NCBI RefSeq assembly: GCF_900105335.1
Contig: NZ_LT629770.1
Span: 806,001 to 870,000 of the forward strand
DNA from: Microbacterium paraoxydans
GTDB taxonomy: Bacteria > Actinomycetota > Actinomycetes > Actinomycetales > Microbacteriaceae
Direction: 5' to 3'
Length of the DNA: 64,000 nucleotides
The translations under genes were made by a program, and so were the position numbers. The notes under the pieces are model-generated. The model saw only the letters and a program-made list of their open reading frames with translations, ran no database searches and had not been told where the DNA came from. Shown piece by piece: positions 35,268 through 42,640 of this stretch. How positions within the stretch are numbered: position 1 is the first letter of the stretch; each line of letters opens with the position of its first letter.

Positions 35268-36445
35268 GCGAGAACGAACCCTTCGAGCCCGAGGCGCCGC
35301 TGAGCCTCGACGACATCCTCGACGACGAGCTGCTCACCGCGCCAGAGAAGCCGAAGAAGCTCACCTCGTCGGACCGCCTCGAACGAGCCTTCCTGGAGAT
35401 CGTCGAGTTCCGGCGAACCGAGGGGCGACTACCCAACCCCCATACCCGTGAGATCGCCGAACGCAAGCTAGGGGCACGCCTGGACGGCTTCCTCGCCAAC
35501 GACGCCAAGGCAGAGGCGGTGAAGCACCTGGACGAATTCGGCCTGCTGGAAGCTCCCGCAGCACCGACGTCCATTGACGATCTGCTGGAGAGCGACGACC
35601 TCGACGAGCTACTGGGCGACGAGTCCGGGATCCTCGACGTGTCGGACCTGCCCGTGGTCAAGCGTCCAGAGTCGGCCGAGTCCGTTGCGCAGCGTGTGAA
35701 AGCGAAAGACTTCGAGCAGTTCGAGCCGCTGTTCAAAGCGAAGCACGCCGAGCTGGCAGATGGCACCTTCGAGCTCCGCCCGTTCACCGGGATGCACCTG
35801 ATCAAGGAAGGTGTGTTCTTCGTCCTGAATGGAGTGATGTGCTTCGTCGCGGATGTGGGCGAGAAGGTAGATCTGTTTATCGGAGGCGAATCGCGCAAGA
35901 AGCAGCGCCTGCGATTGGTCTTCGAGAACGGCACAGAGTCCGCAATGTACGACAAGAGCCTCCAGACCCGCATGTACGAGACGCAGGGACAGGTGCTGGC
36001 TCGAACCGGGCACGATGCAAGTGACATCCTGGACGCCGACATCGAGAGCGGACACATCTACGTGTTGCAGTCGATGAGCACCGACCCGCTCATCGCGAAC
36101 ATCAACGACTTGCACAAGATCGGCTTCTCGACCACAAGCGTCGAGCAGCGCGTGAAGGGAGCGTCGGAGTCTCCGACGTACCTCATGGCCCCGGTCAAGA
36201 TCGTCGCCGACTACAGGGTGTACAACCTCAAGGCATCAGGACTGGAGGCGCTACTGCACCGCGTCTTTGCCGATGTGCGACTCGACCTAACGCAGATCGA
36301 CCGGAACGGCCGTGACTACGACCCCTCCGAATGGTTCATCGCACCTCGCGATGTGATCAACCAAGCCGTCGCCATGATCATGTCCGGCGAGATCACGGAC
36401 TACATCTACGACCGCGCACAGAAGCGGTTGGTCGAACGTGGTTAG
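35264..36445 (+). CDS. GIY-YIG nuclease-domain protein
   Basis: A 393-aa protein. The first 130 residues are acidic and helical (SLDDILDDELL, SIDDLLESDDLDELLGDESG). The C-terminal third contains a GIY-YIG-like nuclease of the T5orf172/MUG113 type: GHIYVLQSMST at about 263-273, HKIGFSTTSVEQRVKGA, then YRVYNLKASGLEALLHRVF with the catalytic Glu in GLEALLH. In this family the Glu and basic residues cut DNA. It overlaps the helicase (ATGA) and the next gene by eight bases. It is probably the cleaving component of the system, perhaps together with the last gene. Confidence 0.82.
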   Translation: MSENEPFEPEAPLSLDDILDDELLTAPEKPKKLTSSDRLERAFLEIVEFRRTEGRLPNPHTREIAERKLGARLDGFLANDAKAEAVKHLDEFGLLEAPAAPTSIDDLLESDDLDELLGDESGILDVSDLPVVKRPESAESVAQRVKAKDFEQFEPLFKAKHAELADGTFELRPFTGMHLIKEGVFFVLNGVMCFVADVGEKVDLFIGGESRKKQRLRLVFENGTESAMYDKSLQTRMYETQGQVLARTGHDASDILDADIESGHIYVLQSMSTDPLIANINDLHKIGFSTTSVEQRVKGASESPTYLMAPVKIVADYRVYNLKASGLEALLHRVFADVRLDLTQIDRNGRDYDPSEWFIAPRDVINQAVAMIMSGEITDYIYDRAQKRLVERG

Positions 36446-37928
36446 CCCGTTGACGCCATGGACCGCTGACCCCGCGGGCATCTACTTCAGCGACCGCTTC
36501 AATGTCGCCCCGCAGGTGCTCGAGGAATGGGGGGCGTTCGATATCTCCGTGGTCACCGATCTCCCGGTTTTCATCGACCCGTTCCTGCTCTTCAACAGCG
36601 ATAAGGACGAATACCGAGCGCTGCACGAGCAGATCGTCGACTACCTCCGATTTCTGCGAGACCACGCACACGAGCCATTGACCGCGGGCCGTATCAAGAG
36701 CTGGTACACGTTCAGTGAGGTGCGGCAGAACTGGCTTGGGTTCACGGTCGACGGCAACGCCGGGCACGGTCTCGGGAAGAAGTTCGCGGTCGCCCTGCAC
36801 AGTGCGCTCAGCGGGCTCCTCAAGAACATCGGCAGTGAACCCATCACCGACTCCAGTCACATGGAGAAGCTCGCACTGATCAGTAACGGTGTCGGCAGGG
36901 ACACGATCTCCGACCTCACGACGAACCTGATCAAGCATTACTTGCTGCGATACACGAGCGACTTTGCGGTGAAGCACCTTGCTGAGGAACACCGGAAGAC
37001 AGTCCCGGTCGCGCGCGCCAAGTTCAACTACAACACTCAGACCTGGGCCTCCCAGTCATACGAGCTTCCATACACGGACGGCGACTTCGTCATCCTGACC
37101 CCGGTCGACCTCCTCACCAAGGATGACACCTGGATCAACCGGTCCGACATGGAGCGCTCGTTCGACGCAGTGCTTGAGGCCGTGGAGAACGCCCAGCTCC
37201 GAGCGGACGTGAACAACTACCTCGGGCAACGGCTGACCAAGGAGTCCTCGGAGAAGGAGCAGCGGGAAGCACGTTTGCTCGCGCTACGCTACTTCCCCGA
37301 CCTCGTGGACTGCTATATCAAGCTAAAGGAAGATACTGGCGACGCGGCCGTCTCTAATAGCCGCGCGAAGGTCGACGACACGCAGGCGCTCCTGCGCGAC
37401 CAGGTGCAGCGGACCGCCCACGACATCGCTAGAAAGACAGACTTCTACGAGAGGTCCTGGACCTCGACGCAGGAGGCTCGCCAAGCAGTGGAGACGTTCA
37501 AGCACTACGTCGAGGACAAGGGTGGGTGGCGTCTGCTCAACAAAGGCGGCAACAAGGCCCTGTCGAGTGAGTCGGACGTCCAGCTGTTCTTCGGTCTCCT
37601 GCTCCAGAAGTCCCGGTTTGACGTCAATCGGGAGGTCAACAACGGCAGCGGCGCGGTCGACTTCAAGATCTCCGAGGGGCTCGACAAGAGCCTCATCGAG
37701 TTCAAGCTCGCAAAGAGTAGCTCCCTGAAGCGCAATATGAAGAACCAGGTCGACGTCTACAAGAAGGCGAACGACACCGACTCGGCAGTCTTCGTCGTCG
37801 TCGCTTACTCGGCGAAGGAAATTGAGAAGACTGAGGAAGCGATCCTAGACCTCGGGCTGAACAAGCCAGAGACCATGGAGGTTGTGATCATCAACGCCTC
37901 GCCGAAGACGTCAGCTTCGAAGGTCTGA
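36438..37928 (+). CDS. Protein with C-terminal PD-(D/E)xK nuclease domain
   Basis: A 496-aa protein, start GTG inside the end of the GIY-YIG gene. The N-terminal 350 residues are mostly helical with unknown function (FNVAPQVLEEWGAFDISVVTDLPVFIDPFLLF, here listed only as a landmark in parts: VAPQVLEEWG, VTDLPVFIDPFLLF). The C-terminus has LFFGLLLQKSRFDVNREVNNGSG, then AVDFKIS (Asp about 406) and LIEFKLAKS (EFK about 420), the core of a restriction-endonuclease-like fold. It is the fourth and last gene of the operon. A second nuclease in addition to GIY-YIG is unusual, and the N-terminal part could be a sensor or target-recognition unit. Confidence 0.72.
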   Translation: MVSPLTPWTADPAGIYFSDRFNVAPQVLEEWGAFDISVVTDLPVFIDPFLLFNSDKDEYRALHEQIVDYLRFLRDHAHEPLTAGRIKSWYTFSEVRQNWLGFTVDGNAGHGLGKKFAVALHSALSGLLKNIGSEPITDSSHMEKLALISNGVGRDTISDLTTNLIKHYLLRYTSDFAVKHLAEEHRKTVPVARAKFNYNTQTWASQSYELPYTDGDFVILTPVDLLTKDDTWINRSDMERSFDAVLEAVENAQLRADVNNYLGQRLTKESSEKEQREARLLALRYFPDLVDCYIKLKEDTGDAAVSNSRAKVDDTQALLRDQVQRTAHDIARKTDFYERSWTSTQEARQAVETFKHYVEDKGGWRLLNKGGNKALSSESDVQLFFGLLLQKSRFDVNREVNNGSGAVDFKISEGLDKSLIEFKLAKSSSLKRNMKNQVDVYKKANDTDSAVFVVVAYSAKEIEKTEEAILDLGLNKPETMEVVIINASPKTSASKV

Positions 37929-37980
37929 TCGTCCGTCCGCGGTCCACCGCGTTGGCGTGCGACCTGGTGCCGTGCGCAGG

Positions 37981-38017
37981 CATCGCCGAAACATGCACTT
38001 CAAGATTCTCGGCGATG
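37981..38017. terminator. Inverted repeat after the four-gene operon, possible terminator
   Basis: CATCGCCGA (37981-37989) pairs with TCGGCGATG (38009-38017) over 19 bases of loop, about 50 bases after the operon stop. No U-tract follows, so it could be an intrinsic terminator without a tail or simply an RNA hairpin. The 250-base gap to the metallophosphoesterase holds no other recognisable feature. Confidence 0.35.
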
Positions 38018-38181
38018 GAGAATGACGCGCGCGATCCAGACTTGTCGACACTGTCCGCGATTCGCCGATCCAACGACAGATCGAGCGGCGGGTCTGTGCG
38101 CACGCCTCGCTGGATGTGAGGCTGACCATCACCGTCACGCGAGCGAGATGCATCGCGTAGCCATTTCGATGGGGGCCCACG

Positions 38182-39186
38182 ATGCACGCTCTAGAACACG
38201 CAACTGAGATCAGCTTGCCTGACCAGCGAGTCGCGGTCTTGGGGGATGTCCACGGAAACATTGGTTGGCTTCGGATGCTGGCGAGGGCACTCCCCTACCT
38301 CGCACCGGATGTGACGACCATCTTGCAGCTCGGCGACTGGTGGATGCCGCCGACCGAGGTCGACGAAGCTTTCGCGGAGACGAACATCACCGCCATCTAC
38401 GTCACGAACGGGAACCATGAACCGTGGGACAAGATCACTCCACTTCTCGACCAGCACCCCGGAGAAGCGGTTCGGGTCTCGGACATCACCTGGTTGCTCC
38501 CCCGACCGGCGCGCCTCACCATCGGCGGGCGATCCGTCTTGTCGCTCGGAGGCGCGTCATCCGTCGACCGTGTGTCTCGCCAGGAAGGGCTGACCTGGTG
38601 GCCTGATGAGGCCATCACCGACGAACACGTCGCGGCAGGCATCGCCGGCGGTCCCGCTGACCTGATGCTCACTCACGAGTCTCCGGCAAACACCCCGGTA
38701 CGCCCGGTCCAGAAACTCCTGCGGACGAATCCGCATTGGTTCACTAAGGCGGCACTGGAGGCGTCCGTGGCGTCACGTGCGCGGGTCAGCCAGGTGTGGG
38801 ACGCTGTGCGCCCTGAGCTGCTCATTCACGGGCACATGCATGTCGCAGGAGGCGGACAGACCGATGATGGACGGCGGGTTGCTAGCCTCGGACGCGACGG
38901 CAACGAGTGGAACCTCGGGATCCTCGACATGCAGAACCTTCGGATGGCAACGCCGAGTCTCGCCGTCCTCCGCGGACTGGCGAACGGCCAAGCTCCCCGC
39001 CTCACTCGTGCGCAGCGAATCAACGGCGCCGCAGAAGCCCTGCACTCGGGCGTCTTGGACGGACTCAAGCCGACACCTCGTGCCCTCCGTGATGCCGAGG
39101 ACTACGTCAACGGTGTCCGCAGTCTCGAGGAGATACTCGAAGAGGTCCGCCGGCGCCACACTCGAACCCGCCACGATGAGCCTTGA
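38182..39186 (+). CDS. Calcineurin-like metallophosphoesterase with VbhA-like C-terminal tail
   Basis: A 334-aa protein. The metallophosphoesterase motifs are GDVHGN (21-26), GDWW, GNHE (about 76-79), THES and GHMH (about 218-221), giving a two-metal site for phosphomonoester or phosphodiester cleavage. The C-terminal about 60 residues (RINGAAEALHSGVLDGLKPTPRAL, then YVNGVRSLEEILEEV) resemble the VbhA-type antitoxin fold found in many actinobacterial accessory proteins. It follows the four-gene restriction-like operon after 253 bases and could be part of the same cargo module or independent. The substrate cannot be predicted. Confidence 0.75.
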   Translation: MHALEHATEISLPDQRVAVLGDVHGNIGWLRMLARALPYLAPDVTTILQLGDWWMPPTEVDEAFAETNITAIYVTNGNHEPWDKITPLLDQHPGEAVRVSDITWLLPRPARLTIGGRSVLSLGGASSVDRVSRQEGLTWWPDEAITDEHVAAGIAGGPADLMLTHESPANTPVRPVQKLLRTNPHWFTKAALEASVASRARVSQVWDAVRPELLIHGHMHVAGGGQTDDGRRVASLGRDGNEWNLGILDMQNLRMATPSLAVLRGLANGQAPRLTRAQRINGAAEALHSGVLDGLKPTPRALRDAEDYVNGVRSLEEILEEVRRRHTRTRHDEP

Positions 39187-39599
39187 CCGAGGAGAAGCCC
39201 CTCCCTTCAGGTGAGACCCTGCGCGGGCTAGCTGCGAGCATGCAGCTAGCCGCAGTCGCCACGCGAACAGCATCGGCGCTGTTTCACTCGACGGACGGCC
39301 GCAGGTATGTCTGTCGCTGTGCCAACCGCTTTGGTCAGCCTTATACATCGCGACTGTATAAGCCTGCGCCACGGCTCCCGCCGCATCCACCCTCCCCGCT
39401 CTACGGCATCGCTGGGTGAGAGGCCATCTCGTGTTGCTTCAGCGGGAGGGCGGGAGCGGCAAGGTTCGAGCAGCGTCGAGCACGCATTCGAGGAACCAGC
39501 AATCCTCCCTTACGAGTCTCTGTGGAGACGGATGAATGCCTGGGCGTGAAGGTTCTGACGAACTCTCCAGTGCAAGAGCAGCCCATCGCAGGACGAAGG
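39187..39599. other. Gene-free interval with a strong dyad
   Basis: No convincing gene is visible here; short open frames are of low protein quality. The only strong structure is the dyad at 39337-39365, listed separately. Confidence 0.5.
39337..39365. repeat. Near-perfect 11-bp inverted repeat with 7-bp spacer
   Basis: The arm AGCCTTATACA at 39337-39347 pairs with TGTATAAGCCT at 39355-39365 (10 of 11 positions), and the inner CTTATACA/TGTATAAG is perfect. The spacer is TCGCGAC. The AT-rich arms stand out in high-GC sequence. This geometry would suit a dimeric regulator or a recombinase core site. Confidence 0.6.
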
Positions 39600-40163
39600 C
39601 TATGTTCGCCGTGCTTCTCGGAGGAGTCGGTGCAGCTGGTGAGAGCGATTGCTCTCGAGGCGGCCGCTTCGCAGTCTCAGCAGTTGGCGGCCGAGCCAGC
39701 GTGCGAGCAGGAACTCCGTTCGATCTGCCGCATGTAGTCGAGGGAGCTTGCGGTGTGCAGTGACGAATCGTTCGCATGCTTCGAACCTTTCGTTCCACAC
39801 GCGGTCCAGGGGGTCCCACTCGAACGCGGGTGAGACGTCGAGTCGAGCACGCTGGTAGGCATTGAGGCCGCCTTCGAAGCGACGCTGGTATCGAGCCCAC
39901 TCGCCGAGGTGGCGTTCTTCATCCGTGAGGGTTTCCCTGGCGCGAGTGTTTTCGCGGGGCGCGCGGCCGAGGTCTCGCCAGTGATCTTCATACGCGTGGA
40001 GTGAGCTGATCCAGTTCGCGGTGCGGCGCTGGGCTACGTCCTGGCCGTCGAGGACCAGGGTCACTGCCGCCGCGAACCGGTCGGCCACGGGATCGCCGGG
40101 CATCTCTGCCTGTCGTAGTCGTTCGGCTTCGGCGTGGAGTTCTGCGGGGGTCGACGCGCGCAC
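39600..40163 (-). CDS. Helicase-associated-domain protein
   Basis: A 187-aa protein with the wording of the helicase-associated (HA) domain: FVTAHRKLPRLHAADRTEFLLARWLGRQLL at its C-terminus and a related basic segment (EWARYQRRFEGGLNAYQRARLD) before it. HA domains are repeated three-helix DNA-binding units usually attached to large helicases; here they stand alone. The start is GTG with AAAGGA upstream. It is divergent from the small gene at 40322 and sits next to the transposition module. A DNA-binding accessory role is plausible but unproven. Confidence 0.65.
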   Translation of the reverse strand: MRASTPAELHAEAERLRQAEMPGDPVADRFAAAVTLVLDGQDVAQRRTANWISSLHAYEDHWRDLGRAPRENTRARETLTDEERHLGEWARYQRRFEGGLNAYQRARLDVSPAFEWDPLDRVWNERFEACERFVTAHRKLPRLHAADRTEFLLARWLGRQLLRLRSGRLESNRSHQLHRLLREARRT

Positions 40164-40321
40164 AGGGTCCTTTCATGGGCGAGACGGCTCGCCCCATGCA
40201 CCTATGCGCGGTGTGCCCTTGCTGTCAGACCGCGCCGGGTAGACGCGGCAGTGTCGCTGAGTCGGCGGAGTTCCCGTCGATGGCTTCGTAGGGTTGCTGG
40301 CACCCGAAGGGAGGCGCCATC

Positions 40322-40639
40322 GTGCAGATCGACCGCGAGCCGCAGGACCGCCTGCTCGATGACATGGACGGCGTCTTCGTCGTCGCCACGGAGGACGGTG
40401 TCGCCTTTCGCCTCGACATGGATGAACGACGGGTAACTCGCACGGTGGAGGGGCGCACAGGGCACCGGGCGATGCTCGATTCCGAGTCCGCTGTGTTGGT
40501 CGCCGTCGCGACGTGCCGGGTCGGAGCTCCGATGATGCTCCTCATTGACCGAAATGTTCCTGGAGTCTTGTTCACTCGCCGCACGTCCGGCACGGTGTTG
40601 AACATCAACCAGGTATCAAGAACACCACTGCCGCAGTAA
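40322..40639 (+). CDS. Small hypothetical protein upstream of the transposition genes
   Basis: A 105-aa protein with a GTG start behind a clear GGGAGG site. Alternating hydrophobic strands (GVFVVATEDGVAFRLDMDERR, AVLVAVATCRVGAPMMLLID) suggest a compact beta-rich fold. No family is recognised. It ends 13 bases before the first recombinase-like gene on the same strand, so it may be the first gene of the transposition operon. The 158 bases upstream hold the divergent promoter region and a short CATGGGCGAG/CTCGCCCCATG imperfect hairpin. Confidence 0.55.
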   Translation: MQIDREPQDRLLDDMDGVFVVATEDGVAFRLDMDERRVTRTVEGRTGHRAMLDSESAVLVAVATCRVGAPMMLLIDRNVPGVLFTRRTSGTVLNINQVSRTPLPQ

Positions 40640-40652
40640 GAGCAGTCTGACG

Positions 40653-41573
40653 ATGACCGACACGGGCGATGGAGGCGAAGCGGGCATTGGACCCTTCGTG
40701 CCGAAGAAGGCCGTGCGGTACTGGATGACGCTCGAGCCGGTGGTGACGGCCGCCGTAGTGAAGACGGCACGTCGGACGGGGCGGGAGGCGCGTCCGCTGT
40801 ATCCAGTCGCGACGGCGTTCGTGTTGTGGGCGTGGCAAACCAGAGGCATGGATCTCGACGTGACACGGATGTTTCGTCGTCAAGTGGTCGAAGAGTACGT
40901 TCACCGTGGAATGGCGGCCTTCACACGCGGTAGCAGGGCCACCTATCGATCCACCCTCCTCACCATGGTCGATGCCGTGACGCCGCCATCGGAGGTTCGC
41001 TTCCCTATCCCTCGGTCCGATCCCACGCCGCCATACGCGGCAGCCGAGATCGCCGCCCTCCGAAGCTGGGCCGGCGCCCAGGGGTCGGCTGTGCGTCGTC
41101 GTGACGCGGCTGCCCTCCTTGCGATGGGGTTCGGAGCAGGTCTCGCGACCCGGGAGCTGCTGTCCGTACGCAGCGGGGACATCGACGTGCGTGGAGACGA
41201 TGTTCATATCCTGGTGTGGTCGGGGCGACCACGGCTCGTCCCGGTGCTCCCTGCGTGGCAACCCGGACTACGCGCAGCGATGGGAGAACTGGGCGACGAC
41301 CAGTGGGTGTTCCGTGTCGGACGCACCGGTGTCCGGTCGGCGCAGGTCACTGACTTTCTGCATCGCGGACATACAACGGAGCTAGACGTTCGGCCGGCTC
41401 GCATGCGAACCACCTGGCTGCTTACCCACTTGCATGCCGGAACCCCGCCGCGGGATCTTCTCCGCATCTCCGGGCTCGAGCACCTCGCGGCGCTGGACAG
41501 GATCCGGCAGTTCCTCCCGTCACCGGCATCACTCCCACCCCGGAAGCTGGACTTCCCGCACCCGCAGGTCTAG
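40653..41573 (+). CDS. Tyrosine-recombinase-like protein 1 with degenerate active site
   Basis: A 306-aa protein with the two-domain layout of phage-type tyrosine recombinases. Core-binding-like helices span about 20-115 and the catalytic-like domain about 125-290. The motif that should carry Arg-I reads AGLATRELLSVRSGDI with Ala165 at the Arg position. The box II HxxR region reads ARMRTTWL, so the first His is lost and Arg252 is kept. The final GLEHLAALDRIRQF ends in Phe287 where the catalytic Tyr is expected. It therefore probably does not cut DNA by itself. It is followed after 74 bases by a second such gene and a transposase. Confidence 0.75.
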   Translation: MTDTGDGGEAGIGPFVPKKAVRYWMTLEPVVTAAVVKTARRTGREARPLYPVATAFVLWAWQTRGMDLDVTRMFRRQVVEEYVHRGMAAFTRGSRATYRSTLLTMVDAVTPPSEVRFPIPRSDPTPPYAAAEIAALRSWAGAQGSAVRRRDAAALLAMGFGAGLATRELLSVRSGDIDVRGDDVHILVWSGRPRLVPVLPAWQPGLRAAMGELGDDQWVFRVGRTGVRSAQVTDFLHRGHTTELDVRPARMRTTWLLTHLHAGTPPRDLLRISGLEHLAALDRIRQFLPSPASLPPRKLDFPHPQV

Positions 41574-41647
41574 GCCGGTGCACCGTGCTGTGGAAGGTGC
41601 GACACGCCGCAAACGCACTCTTTCAAGCAGCCGCGTACACGGTGGCC

Positions 41648-42640
41648 ATGAACCCGAACCACCGACTCAACGACATTGTCGCCGAGACTGCAGAACTGCT
41701 CGCCGCTCACCCGCAGCTACCCGAACTAGCGGCGCCCATCATCGTCAAGTACCGGCCGAACAGCGCGAAGATGACTGGCGCGTGGGCGGCCACGCGATTC
41801 TTCACGGTCGAGACGGCGGCGGCCATGCTGCCGCACTCATTCGACGTGGCCCGCCGACTGATGACGATGTCCGCGCCGTTCCACATGTGGGTGTGGTCGC
41901 GGAGCGGCACCGAGCTGACCATCCGTCGCGTATACACGCAGAGCAACATCGACCGCTTCCTCGAGACCGTCCACAGGCACCGATCCGAGGGACACCGGTG
42001 GGGCGTGTCCCGCCAGCTCGTAAAGATCGGTCGCGAGCTCGCCGACGCCGACCTCATCGCCATCCCGGCCCCGAACGGCAAGGTCCGCTCGCCGTTCACG
42101 ACAAAGCAGATCGCGTCGATGCACAGTTGGGCGAACTCGCTCACCACCGTGAAAAAGCGACAGAACGCTCAGGCCCTCCTCGGGCTCGCCGGCGGTGCAG
42201 GGCTCACGGCAGCCGAGATCGTCAACGTCCGTGTCGCCGACATCCACCGCGAAGGCGACGTCGTCTTCGTCAACATCACCGGCAAGCGAGCTCGCCGAGT
42301 CCCTGTGCGCCATGCCTGGGCGCGTGTGCTGCTGCGTAGCGTCGAGGGCCGCATCGACGCTGGCGAGCGCGTCTTCCGCGGGCCATGGATCGCCGAATAT
42401 CCGCCGCGCATCATCCAGTCCTTCCTCACCGACCACCCCGCGCCCGTCCGGCCCACCCCAGCGGCCCTCCGTGCGGCATGGCTGCTGCACCACATCAACA
42501 ACAACGTGCCGCTGCCCGTGCTCCGTGATGTCGCCGGCTTCGACCGCTACACGACCCTCGTCCGGTACTACGAGCACGCGAACGAGGTCGACGTCAGAGA
42601 CTTCACCGCCCAGCTCGTTGGGGCGGAGGTCGCGCGATGA
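41648..42640 (+). CDS. Tyrosine-recombinase-like protein 2 with degenerate active site
   Basis: A 330-aa protein, second of the pair. Arg-I is again absent: GGAGLTAAEIVNVRVADI has Thr187 at that position. Box II reads AALRAAWLLHH (His lost, Arg275 kept). The end VAGFDRYTTLVRYYEH retains a Tyr (307 or 308) in the usual place. The basic strand GKRARRVPVRH matches the catalytic-Lys beta hairpin region. It overlaps the transposase start by four bases (ATGA), so the two must be made together. A longer start at 41585 is possible. DNA binding is expected; strand transfer is doubtful without Arg-I. Confidence 0.75.
   Translation: MNPNHRLNDIVAETAELLAAHPQLPELAAPIIVKYRPNSAKMTGAWAATRFFTVETAAAMLPHSFDVARRLMTMSAPFHMWVWSRSGTELTIRRVYTQSNIDRFLETVHRHRSEGHRWGVSRQLVKIGRELADADLIAIPAPNGKVRSPFTTKQIASMHSWANSLTTVKKRQNAQALLGLAGGAGLTAAEIVNVRVADIHREGDVVFVNITGKRARRVPVRHAWARVLLRSVEGRIDAGERVFRGPWIAEYPPRIIQSFLTDHPAPVRPTPAALRAAWLLHHINNNVPLPVLRDVAGFDRYTTLVRYYEHANEVDVRDFTAQLVGAEVAR

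Noticed and set aside
39183..39419. Small frame overlapping the metallophosphoesterase stop, with a TTG start
   Set aside because: Low-complexity, Pro/Arg-rich end, no ribosome binding site and no family. It also crosses the strong dyad at 39337-39365.
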